Positions 16,259 through 24,590 of a DNA stretch of 39,550 nt are shown here, piece after piece. Within the stretch, counting starts at the first letter, position 1, and each line of letters starts with the position of its first letter. The DNA comes from Chromobacterium alticapitis. GTDB taxonomy: Bacteria > Pseudomonadota > Gammaproteobacteria > Burkholderiales > Chromobacteriaceae. The stretch is from positions 1 through 39,550 of the forward strand of contig NZ_PQWB01000072.1 in NCBI RefSeq assembly GCF_002924365.1. The letters run 5' to 3'. Position numbers and translations under genes: made by a program. Below the pieces are notes generated by a model. The model saw only the letters and a list, made by a program, of their open reading frames with translations, was not told the DNA's origin and ran no database searches.

Positions 16259-17638
16259 TCAGACCAGCCCGCGCGCCTTGAGCGTCTGTTCGAATTCCTC
16301 CATGCAGCGCGCGGCCAACGCCAGCATTTCGTCCACTTCCGCGCGCGTCATCACCAGCGGCGGCGCCGACACGATGTGGTCGCCGCATGCGCGCATGATC
16401 AGGTCGTTGCGGAAGAAGATGTCGCGGCATAGGGTGCCCGCTTCGCCGACATCCGGGAACAGCTCGCGGGTGGCCTTGTTCTTCACCAGCGTGAAGGCCT
16501 GGATCATGCCGACGCCGCGCACGTCGTCCACATGCTCGAAGCGGCTGAAGGTTTCGCGCCAGCGCTGCTGCATATAAGGACCGATGTCATCCTTGACCCG
16601 CTGGACGATGCCCTCGTCGCGCAGCGCCGCCACGTTGGCATGGGCGACCGCGGCGCACACAGGGTGGCCGGAATAGGTAAAGCCGTGGTTGAAGTCGCCG
16701 CCGGCGATCAGTCCCTCGGCCACGCGCTTGCCGACGAAAACCGCGCCAATCGGCAGATAGCCCGAAGACAGGCCCTTAGCCGTGGTGAAGATGTCCGGCT
16801 GGAAGCCGAAAAGCTGGTGGCCGAACCACTCGCCGGTGCGGCCAAAGCCGCAGATCACTTCGTCCGCCACCAGCAGCACGTCGTACTTGCGGCAGATGCG
16901 CTCGATTTCCGGCCAGTAGCTGGCTGGCGGAATGATGACCCCGCCGGCGCCCTGGATGGGCTCGCCGACGAAGGCGGCCACCTTGTCGGCGCCGATTTCC
17001 AGAATCTTCTCTTCCAGCCAGCGCGCGGCCACCAAACCGAACTCTTCCGGCGTCATGTCCTTGCCGTGCTTGTACCACCATGGCTGCTCGATGTGGGCCA
17101 TGCCCGGAATCGGCAGGTCGCCCTGCTCATGCATGTATTTCATGCCGCCCAGGCTGGCGCCGCCTATGGTGGAGCCGTGATAGCCGTTCCAGCGGCCGAT
17201 CAGCGTCTTCTTCTGCGGCTTGCCTTGCACGTCCCAGTAGCGACGCACCATGCGTATCATGGTGTCCACGGATTCCGAGCCGGAGTTGGTGTAGAACACG
17301 TGGTCGAAACCGGCCGGCGTCACTTCCGTGAGCAGGGCGGACAACTCCACCACCGCCGGGTGGGTGGTCTTGAAGAAAGTATTGTAGAACGGCAGTTCTT
17401 CCATCTGGCGGCGCGCCACCTCGGCGAAGTCCTTGCGGCCGTAGCCGACATTGACACACCACAGGCCGGCCATGCCGTCCATGATTTTCCTGCCTTCCGA
17501 ATCCCACAGGTAGACGCCTTCGCCGCGCGTCATCACGCGCGCGCCGGCCTCGTTCAGCGATGCGGTATCGGTGAACGGATGCAGGTGATGGGCGGCATCC
17601 AGTTCGCGCCATTGGCTGGTGGTACGTTGCTTCTGCAT
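16259..17638 (-). CDS. Class III omega-transaminase, ortholog of C. violaceum CV2025; likely putrescine/polyamine-pyruvate aminotransferase
   Basis: A 459-residue PLP enzyme, the same length as the C. violaceum amine transaminase (CV-omega-TA), which I recognise by memory with only scattered substitutions. The known residues coincide: Trp60, Tyr153, Asp259, the PLP lysine Lys288 (TTAKGLSSGY) and Arg416. The family moves an amino group from a diamine or other primary amine to pyruvate, giving an aldehyde and L-alanine. It is related to SpuC of Pseudomonas, the putrescine-pyruvate aminotransferase. It is the last gene of the ald-puuD-puuA cluster, so its natural substrate is probably putrescine or gamma-glutamylputrescine; that is inference. 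Two hairpins follow the gene. Confidence 0.95.
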   Translation of the reverse strand: MQKQRTTSQWRELDAAHHLHPFTDTASLNEAGARVMTRGEGVYLWDSEGRKIMDGMAGLWCVNVGYGRKDFAEVARRQMEELPFYNTFFKTTHPAVVELSALLTEVTPAGFDHVFYTNSGSESVDTMIRMVRRYWDVQGKPQKKTLIGRWNGYHGSTIGGASLGGMKYMHEQGDLPIPGMAHIEQPWWYKHGKDMTPEEFGLVAARWLEEKILEIGADKVAAFVGEPIQGAGGVIIPPASYWPEIERICRKYDVLLVADEVICGFGRTGEWFGHQLFGFQPDIFTTAKGLSSGYLPIGAVFVGKRVAEGLIAGGDFNHGFTYSGHPVCAAVAHANVAALRDEGIVQRVKDDIGPYMQQRWRETFSRFEHVDDVRGVGMIQAFTLVKNKATRELFPDVGEAGTLCRDIFFRNDLIMRACGDHIVSAPPLVMTRAEVDEMLALAARCMEEFEQTLKARGLV

Positions 17639-17764
17639 AACACTTCCTTCCTGATTTCTCCGACGGGACGGGCCGGCGGCTCGTCCCTCCTGCGCCTGCG
17701 GCGTCCTTTTATTCTCTTGTCCTGTCTGTCGCTGCGATTCTAACCTCGCGGGTGCTTCCGCGCA

Positions 17765-19099
17765 TCACACGTGCAGCAGCAGGAACTTGCGTTCCCACGG
17801 ACTGATGACGCGGAAATACTCGGAAAATTCCTTCTCCTTCATCCCGACGTACATCTTGACGAAGCGCGGCCCCAGCACCTCGGCGATTTCATGGCAGCTG
17901 GCCAGACGCTGCAACGATTCCTCCGAGCTATTGGGAAACTGGTAGGGCAGCTCGTAGGCGTCGGTCTGCCGCGGCTCGGTCGGCTTCAGCTTGTCCCGCA
18001 TGCCCAGATAGCCGCAAGCCAAGGTGGCGGCGATGGCGATGTAGGGATTGACGTCCACGCCCGGCACCCGGTTTTCCACGCGGCGCGCGGCCGGCGACGA
18101 ATGCGGGATGCGCAGGCCCACGGTGCGGTTGTCGTAACCCCATTCGACATTGGTCGGCGCCGCGGTATAGCGAGACAAACGACGGAATGAGTTCACGTAA
18201 GGGGCGAACAGCGGCATGGTCTGCGGAATGTATTTCTGCATGCCGGCGATGAAGTGGAAGAAATTGTCGGACGGGCTGCCGTCCTCGTTGGTGAAGATGT
18301 TGCGGCCGGTGTTCTTGTCCACCACGCTCTGGTGGATGTGCATGGCGCTGCCGGGCTCGTTCTCCATGGGCTTGGCCATGAAGGTGGCGTACATATTGTG
18401 GCGGAACGCCGCCTCGCGCACGGTGCGCTTGAACAGGAACACCTGGTCGGCCAGTTCCAGCGGATTGCCGTGCAGGAAGTTGATCTCCATCTGCGCGGTG
18501 CCGATCTCATGAATCAGCGTGTCCACTTCCAGGTTCTGCGCGTGGCAATAGTCGTAGATGTCCTCGAACAGCGGGTCGAACTCGTTGACCGCGTCAATCG
18601 AGTACGAACGGCGGCCGAACTCCGCCCGGCCGGTGCGGCCGATCGGCGCGGCCAGCGGAATATCCGGATCCGGATTGGGCGACAGCAGGTAGAACTCCAT
18701 CTCCGGCGCTAGCACCGGCTCCAGCCCCAGAGCCTCGTACAGGCTCAGCACGCGTTTGAGCACATTGCGCGGCGCCACGTCCACCGGGCTGCCGTCGGCG
18801 CGGAAGCAGTCGTAGATCAGCTGCGCCGTCGGGTCCACCGCCCACGGCACGTAGCGCAGCGTGTTCGGATCCGGCTCCAGCACCATGTCCGGATCGGTAA
18901 GATCCAGCATGCTGTCGTCCGGATAATCGCCGGTAACGGTCTGGATCAGCACCGCTTCGGGCAGGCGCATTTCCGGATCGGAAACGAACTTGTCCTTGGG
19001 TACGATCTTGCCGCGCGCCACGCCGGTCATGTCCGGCACGATGCATTCGACTTCCGTGATGCGGTGCTCTCGCAACCACTCGTTGATCTGGTGATTCAT
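17765..19099 (-). CDS. puuA: Gamma-glutamylputrescine synthetase (glutamine synthetase family)
   Basis: A 444-residue glutamine-synthetase-fold enzyme. The N-terminal domain carries DMTGVARGKIVPK and the catalytic domain MEFYLL, GSAMHIHQS, NSFRRLSRYTAAPTNVEWGYDNR and the RVENRVPGVDVNPY metal/ATP region. This is the PuuA type, which lacks the adenylylation Tyr loop of GlnA and is shorter than it (about 470). It joins glutamate to putrescine with ATP. PuuD lies 114 bases upstream in the operon and the transaminase 126 bases downstream. Some paralogs act on other amines or on spermidine; the neighbours favour putrescine. Confidence 0.88.
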   Translation of the reverse strand: MNHQINEWLREHRITEVECIVPDMTGVARGKIVPKDKFVSDPEMRLPEAVLIQTVTGDYPDDSMLDLTDPDMVLEPDPNTLRYVPWAVDPTAQLIYDCFRADGSPVDVAPRNVLKRVLSLYEALGLEPVLAPEMEFYLLSPNPDPDIPLAAPIGRTGRAEFGRRSYSIDAVNEFDPLFEDIYDYCHAQNLEVDTLIHEIGTAQMEINFLHGNPLELADQVFLFKRTVREAAFRHNMYATFMAKPMENEPGSAMHIHQSVVDKNTGRNIFTNEDGSPSDNFFHFIAGMQKYIPQTMPLFAPYVNSFRRLSRYTAAPTNVEWGYDNRTVGLRIPHSSPAARRVENRVPGVDVNPYIAIAATLACGYLGMRDKLKPTEPRQTDAYELPYQFPNSSEESLQRLASCHEIAEVLGPRFVKMYVGMKEKEFSEYFRVISPWERKFLLLHV

Positions 19100-19213
19100 A
19101 ACGCTTCCTCTGTTGCCTCCCCGGCCGCTGGCTGCGGCTCTGGATCGGGAGGTGCTTCTTTATGAGTCATCAAAACGCGCGCAGGGTTCACCGGCCGGCG
19201 CGCGGAACCGCCA

Positions 19214-19966
19214 TCATCCCCTGGAGGCCCTCCTCGCGCGGCAGGCCTCGCCGAAAGCGCCGAAAATCGCCTGCGACAGCGGGTTTTCCCAATAGCGCCA
19301 CTCCGGATGCCATTGCACGGCGAAGGCGAAAGCCTTGGCGTCGCGTACCCGGTAGGCTTCCACTAGGCCGTCTTCAGCCTGCGCCTCGGCGTCCAGCCCC
19401 GGCGCCAGCCGCTTGATGCCTTGCTGGTGCAGCGAATTGACCCGCGCGCCGCGCTGACCGGTCCACGCCGACAGCAAGCCGCCGTCGACAAAACTGACCT
19501 CATGCGACATCGCGTACATCTCGGCCAAGTCTTCGCTTTCCGCCTCGCGGTGGTCGTTGAGTCCCGGCTGCTCCTGCACATGCTGGTGCAGCTCGCCGCC
19601 CAGCGCGACATTGATCTCCTGGAAACCGCGGCAGATGCCCAGCAGCGGGATGCCGGCGTCCAGCACCATGCGGATCAGCGGCAAGGTGGTGGCGTCTCGT
19701 TTAGGGTCGTGCAGCGTGCCTTCGCGGCTGGCCGGGCCGCCGTAATGATGCGGCTCCACATTGGACGGCGAGCCCGGCAGCAGCACGCCGTCCAGCGAAG
19801 CCAGCGTGGCGCGCAGCAAGGCCTCGTCGCCCAGCGACGGGATCAGCAGCGGCAAGCCGCCCGCGCCGCCCGCCGCGGCTGCGATGTATTTGTCGCCCAC
19901 CGCATGGAAAGGCAGCAGGCCTATCGTTTTCAGATCACATGGTATGCCGATGATGGCTTGCGACAT
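19214..19966 (-). CDS. puuD: Gamma-glutamyl-GABA hydrolase (class I glutamine amidotransferase fold)
   Basis: A 250-residue protein of the PuuD family. The nucleophile Cys112 is in GICRGFQEINV and the His220-x-Glu222 pair in QWHPEW completes the triad. It splits gamma-glutamyl-GABA to glutamate and GABA, the last step of the Puu route. It starts 17 bases after ald ends, so both are on one transcript, with a GGAGC-like site before the ATG. Confidence 0.92.
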   Translation of the reverse strand: MSQAIIGIPCDLKTIGLLPFHAVGDKYIAAAAGGAGGLPLLIPSLGDEALLRATLASLDGVLLPGSPSNVEPHHYGGPASREGTLHDPKRDATTLPLIRMVLDAGIPLLGICRGFQEINVALGGELHQHVQEQPGLNDHREAESEDLAEMYAMSHEVSFVDGGLLSAWTGQRGARVNSLHQQGIKRLAPGLDAEAQAEDGLVEAYRVRDAKAFAFAVQWHPEWRYWENPLSQAIFGAFGEACRARRASRG

Positions 19967-19983
19967 GATGAAGCGGCTCCTGT

Positions 19984-21108
19984 TCAGCTGGCGGCCTTGA
20001 TGGCCTCTATCGGATCGACATAGGAATAACCGAGGTCTTGCGCCACCGCCCGGTAGGCGACGCGGCCGCGGCAGATGTTCAGGCCGTTGCGCAAGTGGGC
20101 GTTGTCCAGCAAGGCCTGGCGCCAGCCCTTGTTGGCCAGCTCCAGCGTATACGGCAGCGTGGCGTTGGTCAGCGCCTGGGTGGAAGTGCGCGCCACGCCG
20201 CCCGGCATATTAGCCACGCAGTAGTGGACGATGCCGTCCACGGTATAGATAGGATCCTGATGAGTGGTAGGCCGGCTGGTTTCGAAACAGCCGCCCTGGT
20301 CGATGGCCACGTCCACCAGCACCGCGCCCGGCTTCATCGTCTTCAGCATCGCGCGCGTCACCAGCTTGGGCGCGGCCGCGCCCGGGATCAGCACCGCGCC
20401 TATCACCATGTCGGCATCGCGTATGCTTTCGTCGATATTGGCGCCGTTGGACATCAAGGTCTTGATGCGGCCGCCGAACACCATGTCTATCTCTTTGAGA
20501 CGAGTCAGGGATTTATCGAGGATGGTGACGTCGGCCCCAGCGCCCATGGCCATGCGCGCGGCGTTCAGACCCACCACGCCGCCGCCTATCACCACGACCT
20601 TGGCCGGGGCCACGCCCGGCACGCCGCCCAGCAACACGCCGCGGCCGCCCTGCGCCTTTTCAAGCGCGTGCGCGCCGGCCTGGATGGCCATGCGGCCGGC
20701 CACTTCGGACATCGGCGCCAGCAAGGGCAAGCCGCCGCGCTCGTCGGTGACGGTTTCATAGGCGATGGCGACGGCGTCGGATTCGATCAGCAGCTTGGTC
20801 TGCTCCGGGTCCGGCGCCAGGTGCAGGTAAGTGAACAGCACCTGGCTCGGACGCAGCAATCGGCACTCCACCGGCTGCGGTTCCTTGACCTTGACTATCA
20901 TGTCCGCCCGCTCGAACACCTCTTCCGCATTGGAGGCGATGGACGCACCCGCCTGAATGTACTGTTCGTCGGTAAAGCCTATGGCCAGGCCCGCATGGGT
21001 CTGCACCAACGCCTTGTGGCCGTGAGCCACCAACTCGCGCACGCCGGAGGGAGTCAGCCCCACCCGGTATTCGTGATTTTTGATTTCCTTCGGAACGCCA
21101 ATCAACAT
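19984..21108 (-). CDS. ald: Alanine dehydrogenase
   Basis: A 374-residue NAD-dependent L-alanine dehydrogenase. The catalytic and substrate residues fall at the classical positions: Arg15, Lys75 (KVKEP), His96 (TYLHLAP) and Asp270 (DVAIDQGG). The NAD site is [14 protein letters not shown] near residue 173. It converts L-alanine to pyruvate, ammonia and NADH, reversibly. As the first gene of the operon that ends with a pyruvate-dependent transaminase, it can recycle the alanine made there. It is divergent from puuR, with 214 bases between. Pyridine nucleotide transhydrogenase PntA is a relative but is longer. Confidence 0.95.
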   Translation of the reverse strand: MLIGVPKEIKNHEYRVGLTPSGVRELVAHGHKALVQTHAGLAIGFTDEQYIQAGASIASNAEEVFERADMIVKVKEPQPVECRLLRPSQVLFTYLHLAPDPEQTKLLIESDAVAIAYETVTDERGGLPLLAPMSEVAGRMAIQAGAHALEKAQGGRGVLLGGVPGVAPAKVVVIGGGVVGLNAARMAMGAGADVTILDKSLTRLKEIDMVFGGRIKTLMSNGANIDESIRDADMVIGAVLIPGAAAPKLVTRAMLKTMKPGAVLVDVAIDQGGCFETSRPTTHQDPIYTVDGIVHYCVANMPGGVARTSTQALTNATLPYTLELANKGWRQALLDNAHLRNGLNICRGRVAYRAVAQDLGYSYVDPIEAIKAAS

Positions 21109-21285
21109 AGTCGCCTCCAGGCAGGTTCTGGTTCAGGAAACGCGCAGTGGAATCCGTTTAAGAAAATTCACATCGCGCTTGCCCTTTCCAACTGATTCTG
21201 ACTATAAAAGCTCACCCTTGCAAAGATATTTGATTTTGCGACGCAGCAAGCACATTGGGCCTGCTACGCTGTACAATGCCCCAAT

Positions 21286-21303
21286 TGTCTAAAATTATTA
21301 ACA
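21286..21303. promoter_or_regulatory. Candidate PuuR operator
   Basis: An imperfect 18-base palindrome TGTCTAAAATTATTAACA (12 of 18 positions symmetric) sits 20 bases before the puuR start in the only AT-rich part of the ald-puuR gap. It contains TAAAAT, a plausible -10 for puuR. The E. coli PuuR site is also AT-rich, but this copy is not the same sequence; it is only a candidate. Confidence 0.35.
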
Positions 21304-21322
21304 TATTGATGGAGCAGGAAGA

Positions 21323-21868
21323 ATGGATGTCGGCGCGCGCTTGAGAATGGTCAGGACAAGGCTCGGCTTGTCGCAAAGAGAGCTGGCCAAGCGGGCCGGC
21401 GTCACCAACGGCACCATTTCGCTGATCGAACAAAACCGCGTCAGCCCTTCCGTCAGCTCGCTGAAAAAAGTGCTGGAAGGCCTGCCTATCACGCTGGCGG
21501 AATTCTTCACCTTCGATGCCGAGCCCAGCCAGCCGCGCGTGTTCTACCAGGCGGACGAGCTGCCCAACCTCGGCAACGACGACATCAACCTGATGCTGGT
21601 GGGCACGGCCCACGACAAGCGCGACATCGCCATCCTGCGCGAGCGCTATCTGCCCGGCGCCGACACCGGCCCGGACATGCTGGTGCACGAGGGCCAGGAG
21701 GGCGGCGTCATCATCCGCGGCAGCATAGAAGTGACGGTAGGCAATGAAAGCCGCGTGCTAGGGCCCGGCGATGCCTATTACTTCGACAGCAAGCTGCCGC
21801 ACCGTTTCCGCAATGTAGGCGACGATATTTGCGAGATGGTCAGCGCCAGCTCGCCCCCCACCTTCTAG
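21323..21868 (+). CDS. puuR: PuuR-type XRE-cupin transcriptional repressor
   Basis: A 181-residue regulator. Residues about 3-60 form a Cro/CI-type helix-turn-helix (LSQRELAKRAGVTNGTISLIEQN) and residues about 105-180 a cupin sensor (HEGQEGGVIIRGSIEV, GPGDAYYFDSKLPHRF). This is the layout of E. coli PuuR, which responds to putrescine. It lies between the divergent ald operon and puuC, so it probably controls both. A GGAGCAGGAAG site precedes the ATG. Confidence 0.88.
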   Translation: MDVGARLRMVRTRLGLSQRELAKRAGVTNGTISLIEQNRVSPSVSSLKKVLEGLPITLAEFFTFDAEPSQPRVFYQADELPNLGNDDINLMLVGTAHDKRDIAILRERYLPGADTGPDMLVHEGQEGGVIIRGSIEVTVGNESRVLGPGDAYYFDSKLPHRFRNVGDDICEMVSASSPPTF

Positions 21869-21997
21869 GTCAAATGGCCGATCGCTCCGTTCGCGGGGCA
21901 TCCGCTCCTACCGCGCTCGCCCCAATGGCGCGTTGATTGAAATCTGCAGTCCCTTGTCAGTCTGAAACTCAATAACAGAATCCATGAGGAGAGCCGC

Positions 21998-23485
21998 ATG
22001 TCCCGCAGTCACGAAGAATGGAAGCAATACGCAGCAGACCTGAAAATAGAAGGCCGCGCCTTCGTCGATGGCGAATATAGAGAAGCCGCCGACGGCAAGC
22101 GCTTCGATTGCGTCAATCCGGCAAGCGGCGCCAAACTGGCCGAGATCGTCCATTGCGGCGAAGCCGAAGTGAACGCCGCAGTGGAAGCCGCCCGCCGCGC
22201 CTTCGACTCCGGCGCCTGGTCCGAACTGGCACCGCGCCAGCGCGGCGCCATCCTGAAGCGCTTCGGCGCGCTGATCCGCGGACACGCGGACGAACTGGCG
22301 CTGCTGGAAACCCTGGATGCCGGCAAACCCATCGGCGACACCACCACGGTGGATGTGCCGGGCGCGGCTTATTGCGTGGACTGGTTCGCGGAAGCGATAG
22401 ACAAAATCGGCGGCGAAGTGGCCCCAGTCGACCCCAAGCTGGTGGGACTGGTGACCCGCGAGCCGGTGGGCGTGGTGGCCGCCATCGTGCCGTGGAATTT
22501 CCCGATCCTGATGGCCAGCTGGAAATTCGGCCCGGCGCTGGCCGCCGGCAACGCCGTCATCATCAAGCCCTCGGAAAAATCGCCGCTGACCGCCATCCGC
22601 CTCGCCGCCCTGGCCAAGAAGGCCGGCATGCCGGACGGCGTGTTCCAGGTGCTGCCGGGCGCCGGCGACGTCGGCCGCCTGCTGGCGCTGCACATGGATG
22701 TGGATTGCGTGGCTTTCACCGGTTCCACCGCCGTGGGCAAGCTGATCGCCGGCTACGCCGCGCAGTCCAATCTGAAGCGGGCCTGGCTGGAGCTGGGCGG
22801 CAAATCGCCCAACATCATTCTGCCGGACTGCCCGGACCTGGCGCGCGCCGCGCGCGCCGCCGCCGGCGCCATTTTCTACAATATGGGCGAAATGTGCACC
22901 GCCGGCTCGCGCGTGCTGGTGCACAAGGACATCAAGGCACGCTTCCTAGAAGCGTTCAAGGAAGCCGCCGCTGGCTACTATCCGGGCGATCCGCTGGACC
23001 CGGCCACGTCCATGGGCGCCATCGTCGACGATATCCAGTACCGCAAGGTGCTGGGCTACATCGACAAGGGCCTCAGCGAAGGCGCCGGCCTGATCGTGGG
23101 CGGCAAGGCTGCCCACGTCGACAAGGGCCTGTTCATCGAGCCGACAGCCTTCGACTGCCCCAGCGACCAACTGACCATCTGCCGCGAGGAAATCTTCGGA
23201 CCGGTGCTGTCCGTCATCACTTTCGAGAGCCTGGATGAGGCCATCCGCATCGCCAACGACACGGAATACGGCCTGGCAGCGGCGGTATGGACCGCCGATC
23301 TGTCCACCGCCCATAAAGTGTCGCGCCGGCTGCGCGCCGGCACGGTATGGGTCAACTGCTACGACGAGGGCGGCGACATGAACTTCCCGTTCGGCGGCTA
23401 CAAGCAGTCCGGCAACGGCCGCGACAAATCGCTGCATGCGATGGAAAAGTACACCGAACTCAAGAGCACCTTGATCAAGCTGTAA
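21998..23485 (+). CDS. puuC: Gamma-glutamyl-gamma-aminobutyraldehyde dehydrogenase
   Basis: A 495-residue aldehyde dehydrogenase. The oxyanion Asn167 (PWNF), general base Glu265 (LELGGKSP) and nucleophile Cys300 (NMGEMCTAGSR) are present, and the NAD fold carries FTGSTAVGK. The sequence is of the PuuC type, and the family acts on aminobutyraldehydes and their gamma-glutamyl forms. It would oxidise the aldehyde made by the transaminase. Pseudomonas KauB is a close functional relative. The ATG has AGGAGAG upstream; the 129 bases between puuR and this gene show no obvious terminator. Confidence 0.9.
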   Translation: MSRSHEEWKQYAADLKIEGRAFVDGEYREAADGKRFDCVNPASGAKLAEIVHCGEAEVNAAVEAARRAFDSGAWSELAPRQRGAILKRFGALIRGHADELALLETLDAGKPIGDTTTVDVPGAAYCVDWFAEAIDKIGGEVAPVDPKLVGLVTREPVGVVAAIVPWNFPILMASWKFGPALAAGNAVIIKPSEKSPLTAIRLAALAKKAGMPDGVFQVLPGAGDVGRLLALHMDVDCVAFTGSTAVGKLIAGYAAQSNLKRAWLELGGKSPNIILPDCPDLARAARAAAGAIFYNMGEMCTAGSRVLVHKDIKARFLEAFKEAAAGYYPGDPLDPATSMGAIVDDIQYRKVLGYIDKGLSEGAGLIVGGKAAHVDKGLFIEPTAFDCPSDQLTICREEIFGPVLSVITFESLDEAIRIANDTEYGLAAAVWTADLSTAHKVSRRLRAGTVWVNCYDEGGDMNFPFGGYKQSGNGRDKSLHAMEKYTELKSTLIKL

Positions 23486-23513
23486 ACGACTGCCCGCGCA
23501 GGCGCGGCCCGGC

Positions 23514-23981
23514 TCAAGCCTGGCCGGCCGCCTGCCTCACCAGCCAGCGGCGGATGGCCGCCTCTTCCTCGGCCGACAGGCCGCCCAGCATGGCGGTCTC
23601 CAGCGCATACACCCGTTTTTTGCTCTCCGCCAGCAGCGATGCACCCTTCGCGCTGAGCTGCAGCTGGACAATGCGTCCATGGCTGGCGTGCGGCGTAGCC
23701 TCCACCAAGCCCGCCTTCTTCAAATTGGCCACGATTACGCTGACAGTCTGCGGCGTCAGCAGAGCCAAGCGCGCCAGATCGGCATTGGAATGCCCCGGGT
23801 AGGCCGCCAGCATGGTCAGCACCACGAACTGCGGCGGCGTGACGCCCAGATCAGCCAACGCCCTCTCCGTTCTCAAGTGATGCGCCGCGGCCGCCTGCCG
23901 CAGCAGATAGCCGATATGGCCGCCCTCGCCCCTTTTGCCCTCTCCGGCTGCCGGCGCCTCGGCCATCGATGACTTGCTCAT
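23514..23981 (-). CDS. MarR family transcriptional regulator
   Basis: A 155-residue winged-helix protein. The sequence LGVTPPQFVVLTMLAAYPGHSNADLARLALLTPQTVSVIVANLKKAGLV matches the helix 2 to recognition helix of MarR, and SHGRIVQLQLSAKG is the wing. It is divergent from a GNAT gene. The start is uncertain: the ATG at 23981 is preferred because an upstream ATG at 24026 would put a strong palindrome inside the coding region, but no good ribosome site precedes either; an ATG at 23966 is also possible. It probably represses itself and the GNAT. Confidence 0.83.
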   Translation of the reverse strand: MSKSSMAEAPAAGEGKRGEGGHIGYLLRQAAAAHHLRTERALADLGVTPPQFVVLTMLAAYPGHSNADLARLALLTPQTVSVIVANLKKAGLVEATPHASHGRIVQLQLSAKGASLLAESKKRVYALETAMLGGLSAEEEAAIRRWLVRQAAGQA

Positions 23982-23982
23982 A

Positions 23983-24000
23983 ATATCAAAGCTCTGATAT
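23983..24000. promoter_or_regulatory. Candidate MarR operator (palindrome)
   Basis: ATATCAAAGCTCTGATAT: perfect six-base arms ATATCA/TGATAT with an AGCT centre, in the divergent gap between the MarR gene and the GNAT gene. MarR proteins usually bind 16-20 base palindromes of this form beside their own start. Confidence 0.55.
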
Positions 24001-24049
24001 GTTGTGGGTTGTAAGAATTCTGACATCTATTTCTAGCCACGAGGATACC

Positions 24050-24496
24050 ATGATGAGCCTGGAAATCCGCGACATCGACACGTCTGAGGGCCTGCGAGCC
24101 TGCTTTCCGCTGATGCGCCAACTGCGCCCCCACCTGTCCGGACCGGATGAACTGGTGGAACGCTGGGAGCGCCAGCGCCGGGAAGGCTACCGCTTGCTTG
24201 GTTTGTATCAGGACGAGCGGCTGGTCGCCCTGGCGGGTTGGCGTCCCACTGAAAACCTGGTCCATGGCAGACATATGTATGTCGACGACCTGGTCACCGA
24301 CGAGAGCTGTCGTGGACAAAAGTTGGGAGAAGCGCTGTTGAATCATCTCAGGCGGCTGGCAGGCCGACACGATTGCGCCAAGCTGTTGCTGGACACGCCG
24401 ATGGCCAACACCCTGGGCCATCGTTTCTACTACCGCCAGGGCCTGGTGGCCACGGCCCTGCGTTTTCTGCAGCCTTTGCGCGATCCGTCCGCTTGA
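24050..24496 (+). CDS. GNAT family N-acetyltransferase
   Basis: A 148-residue GNAT-fold enzyme. The acetyl-CoA site is VDDLVTDESCRGQKLGEALL (motif A, residues about 77-96) and LGHRFYYRQGLV is motif B. The substrate is not evident. The start at 24050 has GAGGA upstream; an ATG at 24053 is equally possible, and one at 23999 would lie in the operator region. It is divergent from the MarR gene and may be its target. Confidence 0.8.
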   Translation: MMSLEIRDIDTSEGLRACFPLMRQLRPHLSGPDELVERWERQRREGYRLLGLYQDERLVALAGWRPTENLVHGRHMYVDDLVTDESCRGQKLGEALLNHLRRLAGRHDCAKLLLDTPMANTLGHRFYYRQGLVATALRFLQPLRDPSA

Positions 24497-24520
24497 ATCA
24501 GACAAGCGGGCGGCCTTGGC

Positions 24521-24526
24521 TATAAT
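24521..24526 (+). promoter_or_regulatory. Perfect -10 box TATAAT for the binding-protein pair
   Basis: TATAAT lies 65 bases before the preferred start of the first binding protein; no good -35 is at the right distance. If used, transcription starts near 24533, which leaves almost no leader for an ATG at 24543 and favours the start at 24591. Confidence 0.35.
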
Positions 24527-24590
24527 CAGCGGTGAATAAACCATGCGCCGGCCGGGCAGTCCGCCGGCCGCAGCCACGGATTCCGGATTC

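Noticed and set aside
16532-17743. Plus-strand frame of 403 codons opposite the transaminase
   Set aside because: The minus-strand protein is a recognised enzyme with all catalytic residues in place.
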